Shown here: positions 18,200-26,544 of the stretch, piece by piece
Layout: every line of letters starts with the position of its first letter
How positions within the stretch are numbered: the stretch's first letter is position 1
Source of the DNA: Mycolicibacterium baixiangningiae
Lineage (GTDB): Bacteria; Actinomycetota; Actinomycetes; Mycobacteriales; Mycobacteriaceae
DNA: 64,000 nucleotides
Direction of reading: 5' to 3'
Assembly (NCBI RefSeq): GCF_016313185.1
Contig: NZ_CP066218.1
Span: 5,828,001 to 5,892,000, forward strand
Position numbers and translations under genes: made by a program
The notes under the pieces: model-generated
The model's database searches: none
Told to the model about the DNA's origin: nothing
Seen by the model: only the letters and a program-made list of their open reading frames with translations

Positions 18200-18973
18200 T
18201 TAAGTCCGTCGTGACATGGCGCACAGTTCGCCGCGGATCAGTCGGTCGTCGATGGTCGTCGCGCCGTCTGACGGCGAATGCAGTCCCCACACGACGGTGC
18301 TGCGGGTCGGGCCTGCCGGGCGGCTCAACGCGGTGAACGCGGTCGTCCCCGAGCGCACGATCGCCACATTCGGCGCGACGGCCGCGAGCACCGCGTCGGC
18401 GCCGAGCATCCCCGCAATGGCCGAGGCGGCCCGTTGCGGGGTGGTCAACCAGTTGCCGGACAGCAATTGCGAGCCGATCGCCGCCACGCGCCCGGGTGGG
18501 ACCGCGTCGGCGATGGGCAGCGGCGCCGGCTCCTCCAACGTCACGTTCAGGAACAGCAGCGGCCCCCACTGCGCCAGGGGCAGTCCGACGGTTCTGCGTC
18601 CGTCGCCGATGAATTCGACGCGGGCCCGTCCGCCCGGGTCGGTGGCGCTGTCGAGTACCCCGCCGTCCTCGCTGAACGCGCACGCGAGGTGAGGGCAGCG
18701 CACGTTGCGGGTGCTGCCGCAGTGCACCGGAATCGACATGCACCCCCCGAACGGTCTGGCGTTGATCGCGGCCGTGAGCCCGTCCTCGGTACGTCGCACG
18801 TGGGCGGCGTGGTGGCCGATGGTCGCGGGCAGGACGGCGCCGACCTCGGTCAACTGGTCGGCGAAGCCGACACCGACCCACGTGCCGGTCCAGTCGGCGG
18901 TGTCGGCGCTGCCGTGCCGGCCCGCCGGCGCAGACTGCAGAAGCAGATTCCGCCTCGCCGCAACGGGTCCCAT
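18200..18973 (-). CDS. Degenerate Rieske-oxygenase-like protein in the dmf operon
   Basis: The 257-residue product starts at ATG 18973, overlapping the large-subunit stop by one base. Its middle resembles the N-terminal part of Rieske ring-hydroxylating oxygenase alpha subunits: WTGTWVGVGFADQL, then HVRRTEDGLTAAINARP, and later WGPLLFLNVTLEEPAPLPIA. The iron-sulfur ligands are not the standard C-x-H ... C-x-x-H. Instead there is a compact run of cysteines and histidines in CMSIPVHCGSTRNVRCPHLA plus a following cysteine. The C-terminal half has no recognisable catalytic domain. It might bind a metal or act as a companion of the hydrolase. I do not know its function. Confidence 0.55.
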   Translation of the reverse strand: MGPVAARRNLLLQSAPAGRHGSADTADWTGTWVGVGFADQLTEVGAVLPATIGHHAAHVRRTEDGLTAAINARPFGGCMSIPVHCGSTRNVRCPHLACAFSEDGGVLDSATDPGGRARVEFIGDGRRTVGLPLAQWGPLLFLNVTLEEPAPLPIADAVPPGRVAAIGSQLLSGNWLTTPQRAASAIAGMLGADAVLAAVAPNVAIVRSGTTAFTALSRPAGPTRSTVVWGLHSPSDGATTIDDRLIRGELCAMSRRT

Positions 18974-21387
18974 CAGTGCGGCAATTCCTCGGGCAGCTGG
19001 AAGTTCAGCGCCGGCGTCGAGTCGAACCGGCCCCTGGACCGGACTTCGGCGGCGTCGGGTGCCGGCAGCGGTCCGTCGGCCCTGAAGTGGTCGAGGACGT
19101 TCGCGGTCAGCTTCGAGATGTTGTTGTCGTACCCGTTGTGAGACAGGCTGCCACAGTAGGAGATCGAACTGAACGCCCACACTGCGCCGCCGTTCGGGGT
19201 CTCGTGGAACGCCATGTCGGCGCGGATGCGCGGGTTCTGCGTTCCGGTGTGGCCGGGGGAGTTGGTCAGGATGAGCTCGGTCACCGTGAGGTAGGCGTCG
19301 GTGTGCAGTCCCGCCGACGTTGCCACGAGCAGGGTGTGCGGCGGCGACCCGAGCGTGGTGTCGACGGTGTCGAGTTCGGCGCCGGCGGCGCCACCGCCGA
19401 CGAGCCCGAAGTCACCGAGCCGTTCGTCGTAGCCGATACCCTCGAACGCCCACGCCACCCGCGGATCGTCGCTCTCGGGTGTGCGCTTGAAGTAGGTCGA
19501 GATGTCGAATCCCTGTGCCACCATCGACGTTCCGCTGACGGCAGCCATATCGCGGCCGAGGAACCGCCACATACCGCCCAGCTTGCCGTCGCTCTGGTGG
19601 TGGTACTCGCCGGGTTGCGCCTGCCAGGGCCTGATGCCGGATTCGCAGCGCCGCATCTCGGTGAGCTCACCGCGTCCATAGGCCGGGTGGAAGGTGTGCC
19701 GCCAGTAGAACCCGTCGCCGCCCATGTACATCAGCCGTCCGCCGCGGTCCTTGTAGGTGTGGATGGCGTCGAGGTAGTGACTGTCCTTGTGTTCGGGGTG
19801 CGACCCGGTGATCAACACGTTGTACCCCTCGATCCGCTCGAGGCCGTCGTAGCTGATGTCCTCGTCGGTGATGACGTCGAACTCGTACCCCAGCTCGGTC
19901 AGCCAGTCGATGAGGTGCAGATCGGCGTTGAACTGCCACGGCGACTGGGTCAGCCACGAGTCGTACTTGGGCCGCACGTTGAGGATCGGCCGCAGGCGCG
20001 ACGAGATGTGCACGCCGGAGCCGTCGCTGTGGGTGTCGTACAGCGAGTAGCCGTACTCTCGGTGCACGGACAGGAAGATGTTCTGCGGCGCCATGATCGG
20101 GGTGCGGTACAGCAGGGCTTCGGCGCTGCCGAAGTTGGTGGCCTCGTGCTCGTTGGCGTAGGCCATGTAGTCGGTCGTCGACATGATGACCGCGATCTTG
20201 GCCTGCGGCTTGCCCAGCGGGGTGCGCACCATGAACGGGATGTAGTCCTCGTCGCCGTCGTCGGTGGTGAGTTTGACGGCGTAGACGGCGCTGGGCAGGT
20301 GGTCGGGAACGTCGAGGGTGAAGTCGGTGTCCCAGCGGGCGTCGTCGACGTCGTCGTCGTGGAAGTGGATGGCGCCGTACTCGCGGTGGTCCACCGCCCA
20401 CGACGTCTGGGCGCCGCTCCAGTTGTGGCCCGTCATGGCCCGGGCCGGCATGCCGACGAGTTCGCCGTCGAGTCGGTAGGGCCCGCAGTCAACGATCGCG
20501 CGGGTGGGGATCTGCAGGCCGAAATCCCAGGCGGCCACCAGAGCGGCGCCCAGATCGGGTGAGGGACCGACACCGCGCCGTTCGTCCATCCCCGGCGCCG
20601 CACCGAGTTTCATCGTCTCGATCTCGAGCCGGGTGAGCGCGCGTGAGCACAGCCGCACCGCGTCGATCTTGCCGTTGTAATGGTCGGTCATCACCCAGCC
20701 GTGCGGTTGGCGCGACGCACGGTCGGGTTCGGTGTGCCCGGGGTGCGCGGCGAGCGTGAACGGCACCGCGCTGTGCGCGATCGTGTCGGTGAACGTGGTC
20801 CTGGCGGGTGCGGGCACCGGATCGAGGGCGTAGCGGATCTGCGGCTCGTGGTGCAGGACGGCGTGTCCGCTGGGGGCGTCGAACGTCGCGGCGATGAAGT
20901 GCCAGGCGCGGTCCCGGACGGGTTCGGCCGCGGTCAGCGTCTGGTCGTTGATCCGCAGGCACACGCGTCCGGAGAGGTCGAGGAACAACCCGTAACCCGT
21001 GCCGTCGGACCACTTTCCGGCGATCATCTGCTCGCCGGGAGACCAGTAGCCCTCCACCTTGGTCGGCATGGTCGGCCAGATCCAGCACTGCAGGGTGAAG
21101 CTGTCCACGCGCAGCGGGCGACGGTCGAGCACCATGCCGTAGGAGCCGGCGTGGATGGTCTGCGGGCGGCCGGGGTAGTCGCCGTTGACGGGCGAGTCGA
21201 TGGTTTGCTCCTTGAAGCCCGGCCCACTCGGATGGGTGTCGCCGTGGATCAGCTTGACCAGTTCGGCGCGGTACGTGGCGGGCCCGTCGCAGTGGACGAA
21301 GAAGTCGAGGCTGTCGCCCTGTTCGACCGACCACTTGCTGCCGTAACCGGTGAGGCGCAGCAGGTCCGGGTACATGTCGGCGCTCAC
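18973..21387 (-). CDS. dmfA2: N,N-dimethylformamidase-like hydrolase, large subunit
   Basis: The 804-residue protein matches the large (beta) subunit of N,N-dimethylformamidase along its length. It has an N-terminal beta region with ELVKLIHGDTHPSGPG, a LamG/concanavalin-like domain (about 85-240) including HYNGKIDAVRL, and a C-terminal glutamine-amidotransferase-like domain. The known enzyme uses a mononuclear iron held by two tyrosines and a glutamate. Candidate residues here lie in DYMAYANEHE, YGYSLYDTHSDG and ITGSHPEHKD (about 390-530). It converts formamides to formate and an amine; the preferred amide here may differ. The GTG start at 21387 overlaps the small-subunit stop. The frame is open upstream, but that is a shadow. 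Confidence 0.9.
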   Translation of the reverse strand: MSADMYPDLLRLTGYGSKWSVEQGDSLDFFVHCDGPATYRAELVKLIHGDTHPSGPGFKEQTIDSPVNGDYPGRPQTIHAGSYGMVLDRRPLRVDSFTLQCWIWPTMPTKVEGYWSPGEQMIAGKWSDGTGYGLFLDLSGRVCLRINDQTLTAAEPVRDRAWHFIAATFDAPSGHAVLHHEPQIRYALDPVPAPARTTFTDTIAHSAVPFTLAAHPGHTEPDRASRQPHGWVMTDHYNGKIDAVRLCSRALTRLEIETMKLGAAPGMDERRGVGPSPDLGAALVAAWDFGLQIPTRAIVDCGPYRLDGELVGMPARAMTGHNWSGAQTSWAVDHREYGAIHFHDDDVDDARWDTDFTLDVPDHLPSAVYAVKLTTDDGDEDYIPFMVRTPLGKPQAKIAVIMSTTDYMAYANEHEATNFGSAEALLYRTPIMAPQNIFLSVHREYGYSLYDTHSDGSGVHISSRLRPILNVRPKYDSWLTQSPWQFNADLHLIDWLTELGYEFDVITDEDISYDGLERIEGYNVLITGSHPEHKDSHYLDAIHTYKDRGGRLMYMGGDGFYWRHTFHPAYGRGELTEMRRCESGIRPWQAQPGEYHHQSDGKLGGMWRFLGRDMAAVSGTSMVAQGFDISTYFKRTPESDDPRVAWAFEGIGYDERLGDFGLVGGGAAGAELDTVDTTLGSPPHTLLVATSAGLHTDAYLTVTELILTNSPGHTGTQNPRIRADMAFHETPNGGAVWAFSSISYCGSLSHNGYDNNISKLTANVLDHFRADGPLPAPDAAEVRSRGRFDSTPALNFQLPEELPH

Positions 21388-21824
21388 CCCCAGTTCTCCC
21401 CTCGCGCCTTCCACGCCGGGTTGTAGTGCTCCGGCATCCCGTCCTCGGTCGGGTACTGGTCGAGTCGCATCGTGAAGATCTCGGCCTGTGCGGCATGCTC
21501 GTCGGTGAAGACACGATCGTCGACGAACTTCGGTGGCACGCCGCGGACGCCGGACAGCCGGACGATCCGCCACTCCCGCTCGGGCTTGGTGCACAAGATC
21601 ACCAATTTGCCGCCGAAGGCGCCTGCAGGTTGCATCCGCATCCGGGTCAGCACCCGGTCGAGTTGCATATCGTCCTGGATGCCGCCGTGAGCGCCGATCG
21701 CGGTGCCCGGTCCCTCGGTGCGCACGACGGAGAAGCCCGGCACGCCCTGGAAGTCCTCGACGCTCGCCTCGACCGCCTTCCGCATCTTCTGCCGGGTGGC
21801 GTCGTCCTCGGGGATGGGGATCAT
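21384..21824 (-). CDS. dmfA1: N,N-dimethylformamidase-like hydrolase, small subunit
   Basis: The 146-residue protein corresponds to the small (alpha) subunit of dimethylformamidase. Its core reads RMQPAGAFGGKLVILC, then EREWRIVRLSGVRGVPPKF and DDRVFTDEHAAQAEIF. These line up with the RMQP ... EREW ... RF-T-EEEA-HA-F pattern of the Paracoccus/Alicycliphilus small subunit. In the known enzyme this helical subunit caps the large one in an alpha-beta dimer that oligomerises. It is the first gene of the minus-strand run; its stop overlaps the large-subunit GTG, which would keep the two at equal amounts. The promoter should lie in 21825-21998. Confidence 0.85.
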   Translation of the reverse strand: MIPIPEDDATRQKMRKAVEASVEDFQGVPGFSVVRTEGPGTAIGAHGGIQDDMQLDRVLTRMRMQPAGAFGGKLVILCTKPEREWRIVRLSGVRGVPPKFVDDRVFTDEHAAQAEIFTMRLDQYPTEDGMPEHYNPAWKARGENWG

Positions 21825-21892
21825 GCGGCTTCACGCTATGGGCGTTGGCCGCGCCGCACCATCGGGTGTTTGACGGATATTTCGCGGCGCGT

Positions 21893-21949
21893 CGAGTTCC
21901 ACACCACGGTCGTCGCCCGCGCGATCCCACGACCCTGGTGCAGATCTCG
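21893..21949. repeat. Second copy of the CACCACGG...CCCTGGTG palindrome
   Basis: Arms 21893-21913 and 21929-21949 pair at 17 of 21 positions around a 15-nt spacer. The core (CACCACGG on the left, CCCTGGTG on the right, with the same central mismatch) and the internal GCCCGC and GATCC strings are shared with the palindrome at 2845-2928. It lies between bioN and dmfA1, so it could sit in the dmfA1 promoter or terminate bioYMN transcription. Confidence 0.55.
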
Positions 21950-21998
21950 TCGCGGGATTGGTCGCGCTAGTCGACCGCTCAGCGCGTTTCAGCCGATC

Positions 21999-22601
21999 TC
22001 AGTCGAGGCCGCGTGCGGCGAGCGCCTCGGCGAACCCGTCGGCGGTGCGCAACGCCGCGACGACCACCGGCGCGACCGCGATGCGCGGCGAGAAGCGCAG
22101 CCCCCGGGCGCGGCGCGCCTCGTCGACCTGGCGCACCGTCTCGACCATCAGCGGAATCGCCCGGATCGTCAGAGCCAGGGCCAGCGCGACCTGTTCGACC
22201 GGGAAGCCGACCCGACCCAGCGGCCGCATCGCCCGGGTCATGGCGGCCAGCATGTCGGTGGTGCGGGTGCTGGCGGTGACGGCTGCCGCCAACGCCACCG
22301 ACAGCAGCAGCACGCCGCAGACCACCAGCGCACGACGCCAATCGGTGAACAACAGCTGGAAGCCGAAGATGAAGACGACCACCCAGAGGACGGGACGAAG
22401 TTGGGCGGCAACCTCTTTCACGCTCATGCGGGCGGACGCGAAAACCACCGCCACACCGGCGGCCGCCACGCCGAGCTCCGCGGGTGAGTCGACAAGGACC
22501 GACATCAGCGCGATCAGCGCGCCGAGCCCGACGAGCTTGACCCCGGCCGGCAACCGGTGCAGCAGCGACCGGCCCGGCCGGTAGACCCCCAGCACCGTCA
22601 C
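21999..22601 (-). CDS. bioN: ECF transporter T component, biotin type (BioN)
   Basis: The 200-residue membrane protein is the energy-coupling transmembrane subunit of a biotin importer. It begins YRPGRSLLHRLPAGVKLVGL, has about five hydrophobic segments, and carries both Ala-Arg-Gly coupling motifs near the C-terminus, in EARRARGLRFSP and EALAARGLD, which contact the ATPase. It is the last gene of the bioY-bioM-bioN set and its start overlaps the bioM stop by 4 nt. Confidence 0.9.
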   Translation of the reverse strand: MTVLGVYRPGRSLLHRLPAGVKLVGLGALIALMSVLVDSPAELGVAAAGVAVVFASARMSVKEVAAQLRPVLWVVVFIFGFQLLFTDWRRALVVCGVLLLSVALAAAVTASTRTTDMLAAMTRAMRPLGRVGFPVEQVALALALTIRAIPLMVETVRQVDEARRARGLRFSPRIAVAPVVVAALRTADGFAEALAARGLD

Positions 22602-23296
22602 GTCATCAACCGCCGGTAGGCGCGCAGCGCGACCGACGGGACGTCGTCGGCGACCACCTCGCCGTCGTCGAGGACGATCACCCGGTCGAAGTCGTCGACC
22701 AGCGCGAGGTCGTGGGTCACCACGATCAGCTGGGTGTCCAAGGTGGCGAACGCGGCGCGCAACATCGCGGCGTTGCGCAGGTCCAGCAGCGTCGTCGGCT
22801 CGTCGGCCACCACGATGCGCGGTTCGGTGACGAGCACGGCCGCCAGCGCCAGGAGTTGCTTCTGCCCACCCGACAGCAGATGTGCGGGGTGGTCGGAGTG
22901 CCCGGCCAGGCCGAACCGCTCGAGCACCCGCCGGATGCGCTCGGTGCGCTCATCGCGGCTCAACCCGTGGCGGGACAGCGACAGTTCGATGTCCTCGGCG
23001 ACTGTCGGCATGAGGATCTGCCGGTCGGGGTCGGTGAACACGAACCCGACCCGGCGGCGGACCTTGCGCGTGGACCGCCGGGTGTCCAGACCGTCCACCC
23101 GAACCGTGCCCCGGTCCGGCAGCACCAGGCCGTTGATCATCCGCGCCAGCGTGGACTTGCCGCTGCCGTTGGCGCCGAGGACACCGATCCGGCGCTCGGT
23201 GAGGGTGAGGGAGATGTCCCGCAGGACGGGGCGGCTGCCGAAGGAGTGGGCCACCTCCTCGAAGACGATGCCGTCGAACACGATCCCGTCACCCAT
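22598..23296 (-). CDS. bioM: ECF transporter ATPase, biotin type (BioM)
   Basis: The 232-residue ATPase has Walker A GANGSGKST, the Q-loop VFTDPDRQILMPTVAEDIEL seen in ECF ATPases, the signature LLSGGQKQLLALAAVL, Walker B RIVVADEPTTLLDLRN and the switch histidine VVTHDLAL. It couples ATP hydrolysis to biotin uptake by BioY through BioN. The ATG at 23296 overlaps the bioY end by 8 nt, so the three genes are translated together. Confidence 0.93.
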   Translation of the reverse strand: MGDGIVFDGIVFEEVAHSFGSRPVLRDISLTLTERRIGVLGANGSGKSTLARMINGLVLPDRGTVRVDGLDTRRSTRKVRRRVGFVFTDPDRQILMPTVAEDIELSLSRHGLSRDERTERIRRVLERFGLAGHSDHPAHLLSGGQKQLLALAAVLVTEPRIVVADEPTTLLDLRNAAMLRAAFATLDTQLIVVTHDLALVDDFDRVIVLDDGEVVADDVPSVALRAYRRLMT

Positions 23297-23927
23297 CGGC
23301 GGTAGCGGCCCGGCGCCGCCCCCACGGGGCGATCAGGCCGGGCCTGGCGCGGTGCACCTGCGCGGCGACGAAGGCGGTCACCACCGCCTTGGCGAGGTCG
23401 CCCGCCACGTAGATCCCATTCGTCGACAACGCGGCCCACCACGACAGGTCGGTGCGGATCATCAGGCCCACGGTGCCGAACGCATAGATCACCGCCATGC
23501 CGCCGACGACGTTGATCGCGATGCCCCACACCACGCGGTACCGCGGCATCATCAGGGCGGTCAGCGCACCGATCACGACCGCGGCGGGCAGCCACCCGAC
23601 GAAGAATCCCGCGGTAGGGGACGCCAGCGACACCAGACCGGTGCGGGCGCCGGCGAGGATTGGCAGCCCGGCGATGGCGAGGATCGCGAACAGCGCGACG
23701 GCCAGGGCTCCCTTGCGCGGGCCGAGGATCGATCCGGCGAGCATCACGCCCAGGGTCTGCACGGTGATCGGCACCCCGCTGGGCCCGACGGTGATCGTGC
23801 CCGGCAGCCCGAGGGCGGCGATCAGCGCGGCGAACACCGCCGCCTGGGCGAGGTCGCCCGCCGATACGCTCCACCGTCCACCCCGGGCACGTGAGTGTCC
23901 GGTCTGCTCAGCCGCCTTCCCTGCCAT
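23289..23927 (-). CDS. bioY: Biotin-specific S component BioY
   Basis: BioY is the membrane protein that binds biotin. The 212-residue product has the family features: LAQAAVFAALIAALGLPGTI, then GPSGVPITVQTLGVMLAG, and ILGPRKGALAVALFAILAI, followed by SPTAGFFVGWLPAA. Six hydrophobic segments are visible. It is the first gene of the biotin transporter operon. The gap upstream is only 21 nt to the deacetylase gene, so transcription may continue from the PucR-controlled cassette. Confidence 0.93.
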   Translation of the reverse strand: MAGKAAEQTGHSRARGGRWSVSAGDLAQAAVFAALIAALGLPGTITVGPSGVPITVQTLGVMLAGSILGPRKGALAVALFAILAIAGLPILAGARTGLVSLASPTAGFFVGWLPAAVVIGALTALMMPRYRVVWGIAINVVGGMAVIYAFGTVGLMIRTDLSWWAALSTNGIYVAGDLAKAVVTAFVAAQVHRARPGLIAPWGRRRAATADG

Positions 23928-23948
23928 GCCGGAGATTATGGTCGCGCG

Positions 23949-24806
23949 TCAGCGCGGCACGTCGGGCGGTGTGATGCTCCGGGGTTGGAGTCCGAGTGAG
24001 CGGACGTGTTCGGCGATCGCGCCGAGGTTGGTGGTCCACACGTCGTCGTGGTCGAGCACGTAGCGCATCAGGTCGTCGAGCTCGGCGGCCCGTGACGTTC
24101 GCCCGGTCAGGAACGGATGGTTGGTCAGCACCCAGCAGCCGCCGACCCGGCGCAGGCCGTCGAATTCCAGTTGCCACAGTTCCCGCGCCTTTCGGGGGCT
24201 CTCGATGAGACCGCTGCCGGAGATGTCGGGGAGGAAGCAGTACTGCTCCCAGTCGTCGAGCGCCCACTGGATCGGGATCTCGACCAGCGGGTCGTGGCCC
24301 GCCACCGCCAACTCGTAGGGATGGTCGGCGTCCATCAGGCTCGAGTCGTAGAGGAATCCACGCTCGGCCAAAAGCGCGGGCGTGCGCCACGACAGGTCCC
24401 ACATCGGCGCCCGGTACCCGACGGGCCGCACCCCGGCGACGTCGGCGAGAGCGGCCAGGCCCCGGTCGATGACGTCGATCTCCTCTTCGAGGGTCAGCGC
24501 GGTCGGCTGTTCATGCAGGTACCCATGGTGGGCGATCTCGTGCCCGGCGGCCACGATGCTGCGGATCGCCTGCGGGTAGCGGTCGGCGGTATGGCCGGGC
24601 ACGAAGAACGTCGACGGGATCTGGTGGCGCTCCAGCAGATCGAGGATGCGGGGGACGCCGACCAGTGGGCCGTAGGCCTGGTGGCTCATCACGCTCATCC
24701 GCGCACCGACGGACTCGTTGTTCCACAGCACCGCGGATTCGGCGTCCACGTCGAACGTGAAGGCCGCCGCCGCGGATTTACCGTCCGGCCACCGCAATTC
24801 GCTCAT
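23949..24806 (-). CDS. Polysaccharide-deacetylase-family hydrolase (PuuE-like)
   Basis: The 285-residue protein has the NodB-type motifs: AFTFDVDAESAVLW (motif 1 with the Asp pair), STFFVPGHTADRYPQAI, AAGHEIAHHGYLHE (metal-binding His) and VGYRAPMWDLS. This subgroup contains intracellular amide hydrolases such as the allantoinase-like PuuE and cyclic-imide hydrolases rather than cell-wall deacetylases; there is no signal peptide. It overlaps the ureohydrolase gene by 4 nt, so it probably acts in the same nitrogen pathway, for example removing an acyl or cyclic amide group before or after the ureohydrolase step. The substrate is inferred only. Confidence 0.85.
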   Translation of the reverse strand: MSELRWPDGKSAAAAFTFDVDAESAVLWNNESVGARMSVMSHQAYGPLVGVPRILDLLERHQIPSTFFVPGHTADRYPQAIRSIVAAGHEIAHHGYLHEQPTALTLEEEIDVIDRGLAALADVAGVRPVGYRAPMWDLSWRTPALLAERGFLYDSSLMDADHPYELAVAGHDPLVEIPIQWALDDWEQYCFLPDISGSGLIESPRKARELWQLEFDGLRRVGGCWVLTNHPFLTGRTSRAAELDDLMRYVLDHDDVWTTNLGAIAEHVRSLGLQPRSITPPDVPR

Positions 24807-25783
24807 CGGTCCGCCATCAGCGTGATCAGCTCGTAGGCGAGGTTGGCCCCGGCGACCGCGGTGACCTCGGCCTGGTCGTAGGCCGGCGCCACCTCCACGA
24901 TGTCGGCGGCCACGATGTTCAGCCCATGCATGGCCCGCAGCACCGCGACCAGTTCGCGGCTGGTCATCCCGCCGATCTCGGGTGTTCCGGTCCCCGGCGC
25001 GAACGCCGGATCCAGCACGTCGATGTCGATGGACACGTACACGGGGTGCTCGCCGACCCGCTCGAGTATCCGCGCGATCACCCCGTCGACACCGATGCGG
25101 TCGATGTCGCGGCAGTGCACGACGGTGAACCCGAGTTCGGCGTCCTCGAGCAGGTCCGCCCGGTCGTAGAGCGAACCGCGGATCCCGACGTGCGCCGAGT
25201 GGTCTTTGACCAGCAACCCCTGCTCGGAGGCCCGCCGGAACGGTGTGCCGTGGGTGCAGGGGGCGCCGAAGTAGGTGTCCCAGGTGTCGAGGTGGGCGTC
25301 GAAGTGCACCAACGCCACTGGGCCGTGCACCTGGTTGACCGCCTGCAGGGCCGGCAGCGCGATGGTGTGGTCGCCGCCGAGGAGCACCACGCGCTGTTCG
25401 GGCCGGGTCAGAAGCCCCAGCACGCCGGCGCGGATCTCGTCGACGGCGGTGGTGATGTCGAACGGGTTGGCTGCGATGTCGCCGGCGTCGACGACCTGGG
25501 CCGCGGCGAAGGGCGCCACGTCGAGGGCGGGGTGGTACGGCTTGAGCAGCCGCGACGCCTGACGGATCGCGGCGGGGCCGAAGCGGGCGCCCGGACGGTA
25601 GGTCACCCCGCCGTCGAAGGGCACGCCCGCCACGGCGATGTCGTAGTCGCCGACCTCGTGGCGCTGCGGCAACCGTGCGAAGGTTGCGATGCCGGCGTAC
25701 CGCGGTACCGCCTGCGCGTCGATCTGACCCAACACACCGCCGGCCGATTGCACGTACTGCACGCCATCTCCCCCTGTCGTCAT
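24803..25783 (-). CDS. Agmatinase/guanidino-acid ureohydrolase family protein
   Basis: The 326-residue enzyme has all manganese-binding motifs of the arginase/agmatinase family: VLLGGDHTIALP, HFDAHLDTWD and SIDIDVLDPAFAPGTGTPE. It releases urea from a guanidino compound, probably agmatine, guanidinobutyrate or guanidinopropionate; the motifs do not separate these. The ATG at 25783 overlaps the upstream SDR stop. In the same operon are a permease and two dehydrogenases, and a PucR regulator is divergent. The urea formed could be used by the urease 17 kb downstream on the same strand. Confidence 0.9.
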   Translation of the reverse strand: MTTGGDGVQYVQSAGGVLGQIDAQAVPRYAGIATFARLPQRHEVGDYDIAVAGVPFDGGVTYRPGARFGPAAIRQASRLLKPYHPALDVAPFAAAQVVDAGDIAANPFDITTAVDEIRAGVLGLLTRPEQRVVLLGGDHTIALPALQAVNQVHGPVALVHFDAHLDTWDTYFGAPCTHGTPFRRASEQGLLVKDHSAHVGIRGSLYDRADLLEDAELGFTVVHCRDIDRIGVDGVIARILERVGEHPVYVSIDIDVLDPAFAPGTGTPEIGGMTSRELVAVLRAMHGLNIVAADIVEVAPAYDQAEVTAVAGANLAYELITLMADR

Positions 25784-26544
25784 ACTCGCCCCCTCGTCGA
25801 ACCGCCGTTGCTCGAGAGAATCTGTCCGACAACGGCTTCCATGCTGAAATCGCAGAGCAGTTCGATCGCGGCGGACACCTCGGCGGGTGCTCCGATGCGG
25901 CCCAACGGAATCCATTCGGCGTACCGCTGATGCATGGTGGCCAGATCGACGCCTGCGGCGTCGGCGTCCACCTGCAGTTGCGGGGTGTCGATCACCCCGG
26001 GTGCGACGGCGTTGACGATGATCCGCTCGGGGGCGAGTTCGCGGCCCAGCGTCTTGACCAATGCGATCAGCCCGGCCTTCGACCCGGCATAGGCGGTGGC
26101 CTCCGGCCAGCCGGTGACACCCCATTCGCTGCTGACGACCACGATGCGTCCGGCCCCGAGCGCCCGCATGTGTGGCAGCACAGCCTGCACCAGGAAGAAG
26201 GTCCCCCCGAGGTTGGTGTCGACGACCTTCCACCAGTCGTCGGGGTCGTGGTCGAGCAGCGGCGCCATCGCCATGTAGGCGTGGTTGGCCACCAGCACGT
26301 CGAGCCGCCCGGCGATGCCGGCCACGTGGTTGGCGATGCGGGTGCACTCGTCCGGATCGGACACGTCACCGGCGGCGGTCAGCCCACCGATCTCGGCGGC
26401 CAGCGTGCGCAGTGCCTCGCTGTCGCGAATGTCGTTGACGGCCACCGTCGCTCCGGCTGCCGCCAACCGGCGGGCGTGGGCGGCGCCCATACCCTGCGCA
26501 GCACCGGTGACCAGGGCGACCCGGCCGGTCAGATCCGTGCTCAT
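25780..26544 (-). CDS. Short-chain dehydrogenase/reductase
   Basis: This 254-residue SDR has the cofactor motif TGAAQGMGAAHARRLA, the NAN-type motif VLVANHAYMA in place of the common NNAG, the active-site serine near VVVSSEWG, and YAGSKAGLI with the catalytic Tyr-x-x-x-Lys. It probably oxidises an alcohol or reduces a carbonyl with NAD(P). The start ATG 26544 overlaps the end of the next SDR gene by 4 nt. Its placement between a ureohydrolase and a second SDR suggests a step in the same catabolic route. The frame runs further upstream but without SDR sequence. Confidence 0.9.
   Translation of the reverse strand: MSTDLTGRVALVTGAAQGMGAAHARRLAAAGATVAVNDIRDSEALRTLAAEIGGLTAAGDVSDPDECTRIANHVAGIAGRLDVLVANHAYMAMAPLLDHDPDDWWKVVDTNLGGTFFLVQAVLPHMRALGAGRIVVVSSEWGVTGWPEATAYAGSKAGLIALVKTLGRELAPERIIVNAVAPGVIDTPQLQVDADAAGVDLATMHQRYAEWIPLGRIGAPAEVSAAIELLCDFSMEAVVGQILSSNGGSTRGRV

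Noticed and set aside
18976..20562. Long plus-strand open frame (528 codons) opposite the DMFase large subunit gene
   Set aside because: It is a GC-bias shadow of the real minus-strand gene, with low-complexity His/Arg/Val-rich translation and no RBS.
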